Origin: Deltaproteobacteria bacterium
GTDB lineage: Bacteria; Desulfobacterota; BSN033; UBA1163
Assembly: GCA_018333535.1 (NCBI GenBank)
Contig: JAGXTA010000045.1
Span: 1-47,288, forward strand
Length of the DNA: 47,288 bases
Reading direction: 5' to 3'
In this document: piece after piece, positions 39,479 through 47,235 of the stretch
Layout of the letters: each line of letters begins with the position of its first letter
How positions within the stretch are numbered: the stretch's first letter is position 1
Notes under the pieces: model-generated
The model's database searches: none
Told to the model about the DNA's origin: nothing
What the model saw: only the letters and a program-made list of their open reading frames with translations
Position numbers and translations under genes: made by a program

Positions 39479-40825
39479 TTGATTCCGCAATCCGCAATCC
39501 GCAATCCGCAATCCAAAAAGGTTCTTCTCATCTTCCCAAGGGAGAAGGGAGTTAAATTCTCCAATGACACGCTCTATCCCTTTCCCATGCTGGGGTTGAC
39601 CCTTCTCGCCTCCTATTTTCCTGAGAGTTACGAAGTCAAGATCATCAACGAGGCGATTGAGGAGATCGATTTTGATGCGAATGTAGATCTGGTGGGAATT
39701 ACTGCCCTGACCTGTGTGGCCAAAAGGGCTTACGGAGTGGCAGACCGGTTTCGCAAGAGAGGGGTGAAGGTCATTTTGGGAGGGGTCCACCCCAGTCTTC
39801 TTCCGGAGGAGGCAAAGGAGCATGCTGACACTGTCTTCATCGGAGAGGCAGAGGGGATGCTCGACGGAGTTTTAATGGACTTTGAAGCGGGAGCGCTCCA
39901 GCCGTTTTACAGGAGTGAGAAGTGGTCGGACTTGAAGGGAATGCCTTTCCCGAGGAGAGATCTTTTAAGCAAGCGTTACAGCCCCCTTTTCAAGGCGATT
40001 GAGACGACCCGGGGCTGTCCTCATCAATGCGAATTCTGTTCCGTGCCCACGATCAATGGGAAACGTTACCGGACACGACCCCTTGAGGAAGTGGATCAGG
40101 AACTCTCCTCCATCCTCCGTAAGAAGGGAGAATATCTCTTTCTCGCCGATGATAATGTGATGGCAAGAGAGGATTACGCATTAAGTCTTTTCGAAATCTT
40201 TAAACGCCACAGAGTAAAATGGATGGGATTCGCAACGGTCCAGATTGCAAAAGGGGAGGTCCTTCTCAGAAAAGCTCAAGAAAGCGGCTGTATCTCTCTC
40301 TTCATCGGGTTTGAATCCCTTCTCCAAGAGAATCTGAATGAAGCTTCGAAACGATTTGTTCATGTGGAAGAATTGTCCGAAATGATCCGGACCATTCAGA
40401 AACACGGAGTCGGTATCCATGGCTCCTTCATCTTCGGTTTTGACGGTGACGACCCGACTGTTTTTAAAAAGACCGTTGAGTTTGTTCAGAAGAATCGTAT
40501 CGAGCTTCCAACCTTTTCCATTCTTACCCCCTTTCCAGGAACTCCTCTTCGAAAACGATTGGAAGAGGAAGGAAGAATCTTTGACCATGACTGGTCCCAT
40601 TATGACATGAGCCATGTGGTCTTCAAGCCGAAAGGGATGACCGTTCGCGAACTACAGGACGGATACTTCTGGGCACAGAAATATACCTGCGCTCCGCGCT
40701 CCATTTTCAAGCGGCTTCTCCGGGGGCCCCGAAACCACTTCTTCTACTTTTTAATGTCAAACTTTATGCTTCGCGGCGCCCAGATGGAAGTGATTAAGAG
40801 GATTAAAAAGGAGAATAACCAATAA
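39479..40825 (+). CDS. B12-binding domain radical SAM protein 2
   Basis: A 448-residue enzyme with a cobalamin-binding domain (KKVLLIFPREKGVKF... to about 125) and the radical SAM motif CPHQCEFC (Cys180, Cys184, Cys187). The C-terminal part, with LQDGYFWAQKYTCAPRS, resembles the DUF4070 tail of hopanoid-methylase-type enzymes. The only start available is TTG at 39479, inside four tandem TCCGCAA repeats, so the first 12 residues are repeat-encoded. The native start may have been overwritten. It is probably paired with the flanking homologues. Confidence 0.85.
   Translation: MIPQSAIRNPQSKKVLLIFPREKGVKFSNDTLYPFPMLGLTLLASYFPESYEVKIINEAIEEIDFDANVDLVGITALTCVAKRAYGVADRFRKRGVKVILGGVHPSLLPEEAKEHADTVFIGEAEGMLDGVLMDFEAGALQPFYRSEKWSDLKGMPFPRRDLLSKRYSPLFKAIETTRGCPHQCEFCSVPTINGKRYRTRPLEEVDQELSSILRKKGEYLFLADDNVMAREDYALSLFEIFKRHRVKWMGFATVQIAKGEVLLRKAQESGCISLFIGFESLLQENLNEASKRFVHVEELSEMIRTIQKHGVGIHGSFIFGFDGDDPTVFKKTVEFVQKNRIELPTFSILTPFPGTPLRKRLEEEGRIFDHDWSHYDMSHVVFKPKGMTVRELQDGYFWAQKYTCAPRSIFKRLLRGPRNHFFYFLMSNFMLRGAQMEVIKRIKKENNQ
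39484..39511 (+). repeat. Tandem TCCGCAA x4 at a gene start
   Basis: Four exact 7-bp units covering codons 2-11 of the second B12 radical SAM gene. Related AATCCGCAATCC words occur at 12320-12345 and 37950-37966. Confidence 0.8.
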
Positions 40826-40974
40826 CCAAATCTCAATAACCAAATAATGAGCATTCACCAAAACAACAATAACTCTATAAGAATTTTGTCTTCGTTTGTT
40901 TATTGGTTATTGGAATTTGTTTGGTGATCGGTTATTGGTCATTGGTGATTAAATTCATGAGTATTTAAGTTGCT
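40826..40974. repeat. CCAATAACCAAAT inverted-repeat gap
   Basis: AATAACCAATAACCAAAT-type words at 40816-40845 are mirrored by TTTATTGGTTATTGGAATTTG and GGTTATTGGTCATTGGTGATT at 40900-40950. It is an AT-rich dispersed repeat that can fold into a long hairpin. No gene is present. Confidence 0.55.
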
Positions 40975-42372
40975 ATGAAAATCCTTCTCATTTCCGTCAA
41001 TCGTGAACGAATGCCTGGTCCGGTTTTCCCGCTGGGGCTGGCATATATTGCCGGAGCGTTAAAAAGAGAAGGCCATTGCCTTGAGGCACTGGATCTCTGT
41101 TTTTCACATGATGTCAATGCCGATTTGAAGGAAGCACTGAACCGTTTTCAGCCCGAATTGATCGGGCTTTCCCTTAGAAATCTGGACAATTTGACCTATC
41201 CAGCTTCCATCTCCTACCTGAAAGAAGTGGAAGAGGTGATTTCAACCTGTCGCCAGTTCTCTTCATCAAAATTGGTTATCGGAGGTTCGGGGTTTTCACT
41301 GGCTCCCCAAGAACTCCTCGCACACTTGGATGTTGATTTTGGAACTGTGGGAGAAGGCGAAGACATTTTCCTCCAATTAGTCGATTCGCTTGAGAGAAAA
41401 CTCCCCATCCCCTCATCTCCCCATCTCCTCATCAAGGGTGACATTCATTCCTCTGTGGTGAGTGGAGCGCAGGTCTCTTCCATCTTGACTCCCGACCGGA
41501 CCCTCTTCAAAACAAAGCGTTACCTGGAGGAGGGAGGGATGTTGAACCTTCAGACAAAGCGAGGCTGTCCGTTTTCCTGCATCTACTGCACCTATCCTCT
41601 CCTGGAGGGTAAAAAGGTCAGGCTTCGAGAAGTGGATGAGGTGATTGAAGAGATTCGCCATCTTATTCAGGAACAAGGAACGGATTATATCTACTTTGTG
41701 GATGACATCTTCAATTATCCGGTTTCTTTCGCTGAGAAGTTATGTAGAAGGGTAACGGAAGAAAAAATTAGGGTCCGATGGAGCGCCTTTGTCAACCCCG
41801 GGTTTTTATCGGAAGACCTTTTAAAATGGATGAAAGAAGCAGGTTGTGTTGGAGTTGAATTTGGGACAGATTCCGGGTCCGATCGAATGTTAAAGAATTA
41901 CAGGAAGTCCTTCACGATAGAAGATGTGGCTCAGGCCTCACAACTCTGCTCGAAACACAGCATCAACCACTGCCATTATCTCCTCTTCGGGGGTCCCGGC
42001 GAGGAAGGGGAGACGATTGAAGAGTCTTTCCAATTAATGGATCAACTCGATCCAACTGCGGTCATTGCCATGCTTGGCACCCGGATCTATCCGGGAACGG
42101 AGCTGGAACAGATTTCCCTCTCTCAGGCGATCATTAGGAAAGATACGAATCTCATCTATCCCCATTTTTATATTTCTCCTGGATTAAAAGGGAGATTAGA
42201 GGATATCATTCGAGAAGAAGCCCTAAAGAGAAGGCAGTGGATTGTTCCTGGACTTGAAATCAACATCACACAGAACCTGATGGAACAAATCAGGCGATTT
42301 GGGATTCGAGGCCCCCTGTGGGAACTCGTGGGAAGGATGAAAAGGCCAAGGGTCAGTCCACTTCGGGACTGA
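40975..42372 (+). CDS. B12-binding domain radical SAM protein 3
   Basis: A 465-residue enzyme with a cobalamin-binding domain (ILLISVNRERMPGPVFPLG to about 145) and radical SAM motif CPFSCIYC (Cys198, Cys202, Cys205). LLFGGPGEEGET follows near 338. It resembles B12 radical SAM proteins found in lipid-type biosynthetic clusters. It differs enough from its two neighbours that they are not recent duplicates. No ribosome-binding site is obvious before the ATG. Confidence 0.87.
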   Translation: MKILLISVNRERMPGPVFPLGLAYIAGALKREGHCLEALDLCFSHDVNADLKEALNRFQPELIGLSLRNLDNLTYPASISYLKEVEEVISTCRQFSSSKLVIGGSGFSLAPQELLAHLDVDFGTVGEGEDIFLQLVDSLERKLPIPSSPHLLIKGDIHSSVVSGAQVSSILTPDRTLFKTKRYLEEGGMLNLQTKRGCPFSCIYCTYPLLEGKKVRLREVDEVIEEIRHLIQEQGTDYIYFVDDIFNYPVSFAEKLCRRVTEEKIRVRWSAFVNPGFLSEDLLKWMKEAGCVGVEFGTDSGSDRMLKNYRKSFTIEDVAQASQLCSKHSINHCHYLLFGGPGEEGETIEESFQLMDQLDPTAVIAMLGTRIYPGTELEQISLSQAIIRKDTNLIYPHFYISPGLKGRLEDIIREEALKRRQWIVPGLEINITQNLMEQIRRFGIRGPLWELVGRMKRPRVSPLRD

Positions 42373-42454
42373 AATGACAAATGTCAAAGCTCAAAGTTCA
42401 AATGAATCCAAAATTTCAAATGACTATGTATGGCGACATAAATCTTAACCGGGT

Positions 42455-42564
42455 TGTCATTCCGGGCTTGACCAAGCCTGCCCCGTACTTGATACGGGGG
42501 AATCCAGTGTTTTTCTGGATTCCCACTGGAGTTGATCCCGATGAAAATCGGGGCGGGAATGACA
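42455..42564. repeat. TGTCATTCC inverted-repeat element, copy 3
   Basis: 110 bp starting TGTCATTCCGGGCTTGACC and ending GGGCGGGAATGACA, with GGAATCCAG and CTGGATTCCCA inside. CCCCGTACTTGATACGGGG forms an internal stem that also occurs in copy 1 (CCCCGTATCAAGTACGGGG). The rest of the 42373-42721 gap is AT-rich AAATTTCAAATG-type repeat without a gene. Confidence 0.75.
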
Positions 42565-42721
42565 TGCTTTGTTGTGATTAATGTCGCTGTGTATAAAAAT
42601 AGAGTTTTGAAATTTAGTCATTTGGAATTCATTTGGCATTTGGATTTTGGCATTTGAACTTATACCTCCGGGTTTGTATAGAAATTCCAGCTGCAATAAT
42701 GCCAAAGTGAGGAGATGAAAG

Positions 42722-43462
42722 ATGCTACTTAAAGATAAAGTCGCTATTGTCACGGGCGGAACGAAAGGGATCGGGAGAGCCATCTCTCTGCTCTTTGCAG
42801 AAGAGGGAGCAAGGGTGGTTGCCAATTTTTCAAAGGATGTGGAGGCTGCGGAAGGTCTGATCAGTGAAGCCCAATCCAAAAGGTTGAGTCTGGGTCTCTT
42901 TAAGGCGGATGTCACTCAATTCGATCAGGTGAAGCAGATGGTGGAAGATGTCTTTGCCGAATATGGCAGAATTGATATATTGGTGAACAATGTGGGACTC
43001 ATTCGGGATAATTTTCTGATGCTGATGAGCGACGAGGACTGGGATTCCTTAATGAAGGTGAACCTCAACAGCCTCTTCTATTGTTGCAAGGCAGTGATCC
43101 GAAAAATGATCCCGGAAAAAAGGGGGAAGATCATCAATATCTCTTCTGTGAGCGGGATTATCGGTACTTCCGGGCAGACGAACTATGCGACAACAAAAGG
43201 AGGAGCGATCAGCTTTACCAGATCCCTTGCACGTGAGTTGGGTCCCTTCAATATTCATGTCAATGCAGTGGCTCCAGGATTGATCGAATCCGAAGTCCTA
43301 TCTAAAATGCCGAAAGAGAAGGTCGAAGCCATCATCAAATCATCCAGCCTCGGGAGGATGGGAAAGCCGCAGGAAGTCGCCCGGGCTGTACTCTTTTTAG
43401 CGTCCGATCATTCAGACTACATCACCGGTCAAACCCTCATCGTTGACGGAGGAATTGTCTGA
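42722..43462 (+). CDS. fabG: 3-oxoacyl-ACP reductase (FabG-like SDR)
   Basis: A 246-residue short-chain dehydrogenase. TGGTKGIGRAIS (about 11-22) is the NADP(H) site, NNVGL the core motif, ISSVSG carries the catalytic Ser, and Tyr155 and Lys159 (NYATTK) complete the site. Length and sequence fit FabG, which reduces 3-oxoacyl-ACP with NADPH. It may be the housekeeping enzyme or a pathway copy serving the carrier protein at 36041. No ketosynthase or dehydratase gene accompanies it. GAGGAG lies 8 nt before the ATG. Confidence 0.9.
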   Translation: MLLKDKVAIVTGGTKGIGRAISLLFAEEGARVVANFSKDVEAAEGLISEAQSKRLSLGLFKADVTQFDQVKQMVEDVFAEYGRIDILVNNVGLIRDNFLMLMSDEDWDSLMKVNLNSLFYCCKAVIRKMIPEKRGKIINISSVSGIIGTSGQTNYATTKGGAISFTRSLARELGPFNIHVNAVAPGLIESEVLSKMPKEKVEAIIKSSSLGRMGKPQEVARAVLFLASDHSDYITGQTLIVDGGIV

Positions 43463-43774
43463 ACAGAATGGGTTTTAGGGCCAGCAATAGGTTTTGTGTA
43501 ACATCTTTTTACTGACCCCGATCGTTCGTCTTCCCACCCAAACCATCCCCAAGTTTTTAACTTTCATCCCCCCATATCGACTTGATGGGGTTGGGTTCAC
43601 GAGGAATAGTCCCCTTTAGAATGGACAATTTTTGTCCAAATTCTTCAATTATGTCTAATTCATTTTTTTAATGATAAGGAAAGACCTTGAAATTTGTTGA
43701 TAAAATATTTTTGTCTTGTGGCATATAAAATGCATAAAACTTCATTAAGAAAATTAAAAATTTTGGAGCCTAAG
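43463..43774. other. Intergenic stretch, small palindrome only
   Basis: 312 bp without a supported gene. TGGACAA-TTT-TTGTCCA (43622-43638) is a perfect inverted repeat that could be an operator. CATATAAAATGC near 43725 may include a -10 element for the next gene. A longer in-frame start at 43694 (TTG) is rejected in favour of 43775. Confidence 0.45.
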
Positions 43775-44983
43775 ATGGTTATTTGTCCGCGATGTGGTAT
43801 TGAGTACAGGGGAGGGGAGGAGTTTTGTAGGAAATGTGAAGCCTTCCTTTTGATTGATGAAGACCCTGCTCCCCCAATAGAGAACGTAAAAGTTCAACTG
43901 ATTTGTCCGATGTGCCAAGATTTTCATCACAAGGGAAACTATTGCAAAAAATGTGGCTCTCTATTGATGCAAGGAACTCCCTCTCGAGAAACAAACCTTC
44001 AACCATTAGAAAAAAAATCAATTAAAGAACAGTCAAAGAAATGGCTGAGGTTGTTTAAAGAAAAGAAAGCATTAGAAATCTGTTTAAGGAAATTGGAGGC
44101 GCAGAAGGGGAAAATCTCAAGCGATGTGTTCGATCCTCTGTCTGTTCGTTATCAAGACCGGCTGAAAGAACTCTTGCCTCTCCATCAAGAAATTGAAACA
44201 GAGCTTGATTTTGTTCGAAGAAAGGCATCGGAAGAAATCGATTTGTTAGAACAAGAGTTAAAAACCATTCAAAAAAGGCTTGAGGAATTTCGATTCCTCT
44301 ACAAGGAAGCTGGGGTAACCAAAGCCGATTTTCTTAGAGAGAAGCATAAAATGAATAGGGATATTCGATCAAGGGCGAGAAATTTAAAAAAAAGCCGACA
44401 AATCCTCTCTCTCTTGCCTCTGGAGATGAGAGGAAGTATTGCCTCCAAAGGATTAGCAGAGACTCTCTTCCGGCCATTTCCCCTGCTCACAGCGTGTGGT
44501 CTCATGATCCTTGTGGGTGCGGGAGGATACTTTCTCCATCAATGGTATTCTCGGTCCGACAAGGTCATTCCAAAAGAAATCGTCACTCCGCCTTCCACTC
44601 CTTCCTCTTCACACAGTCCACGAACGATGCTTGCAGACCAGGAGACCGGAAAAATAAAGTCTCTCTTCGAAACGGTCAGACAGGCAAATTTACAGCAGGA
44701 CATTGACCTCTTCATGACCTGCTTCTCCCGTGATTTTACCGACAGGGAAAAGAAGCGGTTAGAGGCGCTTAAAACATGGAACCATTTCAATTACATCAAC
44801 CTCTCCTACGATTTGAAGAAACAGATGATATCCGGTGATACTGCCGATATCCGGTTAGAGTGGCTGATAAAATCTTCTGAAAAAGTTGGCGGAAAAGTGC
44901 AGGAGAACAGAGTCACGATAGAGGCCATATTGAGGAAGGAAAACGGCCGTTGGAAGATTCAAGAGATTAAGCCCGTAAGTTAA
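43775..44983 (+). CDS. Double zinc-ribbon, coiled-coil, single-membrane-span protein
   Basis: A 402-residue protein of unknown function. Two zinc ribbons come first: CPRC...CRKC (Cys4, 7, 18, 21) and CPMC...CKKC (about 44-62). A long charged coiled coil follows (about 80-230), then one membrane helix (FPLLTACGLMILVGAGGYFL, about 240-259) and a Pro/Ser linker. An NTF2-like C-terminal domain (about 290-402, IKSLFETVRQANLQQDIDLF) completes it. The topology puts the ribbons in the cytoplasm and the NTF2-like domain in the periplasm. The ATG at 43775 has GGAG 8 nt upstream. The following gene also starts with a zinc ribbon. Confidence 0.7.
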   Translation: MVICPRCGIEYRGGEEFCRKCEAFLLIDEDPAPPIENVKVQLICPMCQDFHHKGNYCKKCGSLLMQGTPSRETNLQPLEKKSIKEQSKKWLRLFKEKKALEICLRKLEAQKGKISSDVFDPLSVRYQDRLKELLPLHQEIETELDFVRRKASEEIDLLEQELKTIQKRLEEFRFLYKEAGVTKADFLREKHKMNRDIRSRARNLKKSRQILSLLPLEMRGSIASKGLAETLFRPFPLLTACGLMILVGAGGYFLHQWYSRSDKVIPKEIVTPPSTPSSSHSPRTMLADQETGKIKSLFETVRQANLQQDIDLFMTCFSRDFTDREKKRLEALKTWNHFNYINLSYDLKKQMISGDTADIRLEWLIKSSEKVGGKVQENRVTIEAILRKENGRWKIQEIKPVS

Positions 44984-45010
44984 GCTTCCGAATGTTATAG
45001 GAGGGCAAAT

Positions 45011-45466
45011 ATGTTTTGCAATTATTGTGGCGCTTCCAATGACAACGATGCGGAATTCTGTATTAATTGTGGCGGATCCCTCAGTAAGCTCCGAAGAGTA
45101 AAAAAATTTTTGCACAAAAGATTGTTAAATGCCCGGTTCCCGCTTAATAAAGCTTATCTTCTTAAGGCCCTCTTTGATGTTTCATTCGAGCAGTTTGTCA
45201 GTTTTAAAATAATAAAATTTATCTATGGCCTATCTATTCTATCTGCGGGTCTCATAGCCCTCCTTTTCGTCATAGCAGGGTTTCGTGTCTCACTGTTGTT
45301 TGGAGTTTTTGTGCTCCTCATCGGAGCTCCCCTGATATTTCTTCTAATTGTGCTTTATAGCAGGATTCTATTGGAAGTTATTCTTTTAAATTTCCGAACA
45401 GGTAACCATAAGATCAAGAAAGAGGAACAACCCGAATCAGTCGATAGCATCGAATGGAATGTCTAA
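45011..45466 (+). CDS. Zinc-ribbon membrane protein
   Basis: A 151-residue protein. A single zinc ribbon at the extreme N terminus (CNYCGASN...CINCGG; Cys3, 6, 17, 20) is joined by a basic linker to two strongly hydrophobic segments (about 75-95 and 98-122). A short charged tail ends it. A strong AGGAGGG precedes the ATG. It lies 27 bp after the previous zinc-ribbon gene and is likely co-transcribed. Such proteins are common, and their function is rarely known. Confidence 0.75.
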   Translation: MFCNYCGASNDNDAEFCINCGGSLSKLRRVKKFLHKRLLNARFPLNKAYLLKALFDVSFEQFVSFKIIKFIYGLSILSAGLIALLFVIAGFRVSLLFGVFVLLIGAPLIFLLIVLYSRILLEVILLNFRTGNHKIKKEEQPESVDSIEWNV

Positions 45467-45587
45467 GCTAACTTATATCCCACCAAACTATTCCCAGATC
45501 CCTTCAAGTTATTACGTATAACACGTACAAAGAGTGAGGATAGGCATTCAATACGATCTGAAGATTTTCGACTGAAATCGAGCGACC

Positions 45588-45637
45588 AAAATCAGCGGGG
45601 CCCGATAGCCCCTCCGCTGGAATGACTCGCTGATTTT
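45588..45637. terminator. Bidirectional terminator-like stem-loop
   Basis: AAAATCAGC (45588-45596) and GCTGATTTT (45629-45637) are perfect complements enclosing an inner GGGGC-CCGATA-GCCCC stem. Each side ends in a short T run on its own strand. It lies between convergent genes (zinc-ribbon protein on plus, restriction enzyme on minus), the expected place for a shared terminator. Confidence 0.55.
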
Positions 45638-45641
45638 ATAA

Positions 45642-46253
45642 TTATGGTGCGATTCCAATAATAATCAAAGGAACCGAGGGGACACCACGGCCCTGTCTGA
45701 CAACATTGTAGAACTCACCCTCATAATAGGGGACGCCTGAACTCATGTGTGATTGGAGTGATTTCATTGGTAGAATTTCAACACCGACGTCAATATGGTC
45801 GCCGACATAGAAGGCAAGATGCTTCACGAAGAGGTCATATGCTACGAATGAATATTTACCGAATTGGACTTCAACGGCTACGCGGTCTTTGACAAAATCA
45901 GTCTGGTTGTAGCTGAAAATAGGCACTTCACCTGCCGCCTGGATTTCTTTTTTTTGTGCCTCCGGTGTCATCGTAAGAGTCTTTCGGATCAGCTTCTCGC
46001 TCTTAGTCACCCAATAACTGACACGGCTTTCCTCCCAGCTCTTTGCGCGTAGTAACCTTTTAAACTCAGCATTCATACCAACAGGGCTATAAAGAATTTT
46101 GCCCTTCATCGTCTTCTCTTTGGAAACTTTGGTCTTAAACTTCTCCGCATCCACATTGTTAATCACAGACTGTATTTCTCGCCATAGATTAGGCTTGTGA
46201 ACAAGAAGATATTCAAGGCCATTCAGATGGGAATAGGTTTCTACAATTTTCAT
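45642..46253 (-). CDS. Type II restriction endonuclease, BglII/BstYI-like
   Basis: A 203-residue protein with the likely catalytic stretch DFVKDRVAVEVQFGKYSFVA (about 119-138). Asp followed by E-x-Q is the PD-(D/E)xK variant used by BglII and BstYI. The length is close to BstYI. The family cuts GATC-centred sites such as AGATCT or RGATCY; the exact site here is inference. The ATG at 46253 overlaps the methyltransferase stop by 4 bp, so modification enzyme is made first and restriction enzyme by coupling. The region looks more AT-rich than the core genes, consistent with transfer. Confidence 0.8.
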   Translation of the reverse strand: MKIVETYSHLNGLEYLLVHKPNLWREIQSVINNVDAEKFKTKVSKEKTMKGKILYSPVGMNAEFKRLLRAKSWEESRVSYWVTKSEKLIRKTLTMTPEAQKKEIQAAGEVPIFSYNQTDFVKDRVAVEVQFGKYSFVAYDLFVKHLAFYVGDHIDVGVEILPMKSLQSHMSSGVPYYEGEFYNVVRQGRGVPSVPLIIIGIAP

Positions 46254-47200
46254 TTTGTGCGGTATCTAACTTTCCTTTCTTTAATCAACAAAAGTTGCCT
46301 CGAAATATTGTGATTTGCCCAGGGGGCTACAGTTAGGCTATTACCCGCTTCAATTGGATCATATACAGGCTTGTCCATTGGTCGTGTTCTTAATGTTCCA
46401 GCAAGTTCCTGTTGTATTCTATCCTTGGCCAATTTAATGTACTTGGGAACAACTTCTGCACCTATCCCACGGCGATTGTGACGAATAGCTGCAATAATTG
46501 AAGTGCCAGTACCAAGAAACGGATCTAAAACCCAATCCCCTTGATTTGTCATTGCAAGAACAAGACGCTCTATAAGTTCCACTGGAAATTGACAGGGATG
46601 TTCGGTCTTTTCAACATGGTTACTCTTTACATTAGGGATAACCCAAAAATCCCCTGGGTTTTTGCCGAGAGGATTGCAAGAATATTTCCCGGCATTTGGT
46701 CCTTTGAAATATTTTTTGCCAGGATACTTCTGAGGCACTCTTACTGAGTCGAGATTAAATGTATACTCATCAGATTTTGTGAACCATATAATCGTTTCGT
46801 ATCGTCCGGAAAATCTACGGCTACAATGTAAGCCGTGTTCAAAGTGCCAGATAATCCGATTTCTCATTTTAAGACCTAAATTCCTAAAGATCGGATAGAG
46901 CACTGTGTCGAGAGGAACGATGGCGCCATTGTCCACATAATTTCCAACCTGCCAACAGATGCTACCGTGCCGAGAAAGACATCTCACGGATTCCCGGATA
47001 ACAGCGGCCTGTTGTTCAAGGTAGGATTCTAATTTGAGCCGCCTCTCATATTCCTTTCCAATATTGTAAGGTGGTGATGTTACAACGAGTTTTAATGACT
47101 CATCCGGGATGGTCTTAAGCAATTCCAAGCAGTCACCGTGATAAATGACGATGTGCTCTGACAGACCAAATTCCTCAACTATTTTCCTTTTGTCGAACAT
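46250..47200 (-). CDS. Site-specific DNA methyltransferase (N4-cytosine/N6-adenine, beta-type order)
   Basis: A 316-residue methyltransferase. Catalytic TSPPYN is at residues 41-46, followed much later by SAM-binding DPFLGTGTSI (about 229-238) and GIGAEVVPKYIKLAKDRI. The catalytic motif before the SAM motif marks the beta class. SPPY favours N4-cytosine, as for the methylases paired with BglII-type enzymes, but N6-adenine is not excluded. The longest frame would begin at a TTG (47251) that lies upstream of the promoter. The ATG at 47200 coincides with the predicted transcription start and is chosen. Confidence 0.87.
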   Translation of the reverse strand: MFDKRKIVEEFGLSEHIVIYHGDCLELLKTIPDESLKLVVTSPPYNIGKEYERRLKLESYLEQQAAVIRESVRCLSRHGSICWQVGNYVDNGAIVPLDTVLYPIFRNLGLKMRNRIIWHFEHGLHCSRRFSGRYETIIWFTKSDEYTFNLDSVRVPQKYPGKKYFKGPNAGKYSCNPLGKNPGDFWVIPNVKSNHVEKTEHPCQFPVELIERLVLAMTNQGDWVLDPFLGTGTSIIAAIRHNRRGIGAEVVPKYIKLAKDRIQQELAGTLRTRPMDKPVYDPIEAGNSLTVAPWANHNISRQLLLIKERKVRYRTK

Positions 47201-47206
47201 AACTTT

Positions 47207-47235
47207 ATGATAACAAGACAGTGGTCTTGAGTCAA
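47207..47235 (-). promoter_or_regulatory. Restriction-modification promoter with palindrome in the spacer
   Basis: Minus strand: TTGACT (47235-47230), 17-bp spacer, TATCAT (47212-47207). The spacer holds a perfect inverted repeat CAAGAC-CACT-GTCTTG (47229-47214). Transcription should start at or within a base or two of the ATG at 47200, giving a leaderless methyltransferase mRNA. No separate controller gene is visible. Confidence 0.65.

Noticed and set aside
35044-43462. Complete aryl-polyene cluster
   Set aside because: ACP, thioesterase, FabG and LpxL-like acyltransferase fit, but the ketosynthase/chain-length factor pair, dehydratases and aryl starter enzymes are missing.
43694-43774. 27-codon extension of the zinc-ribbon protein
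   Set aside because: It begins with TTG and has no ribosome-binding site. The ATG at 43775 is preceded by GGAG and starts directly at the zinc ribbon.
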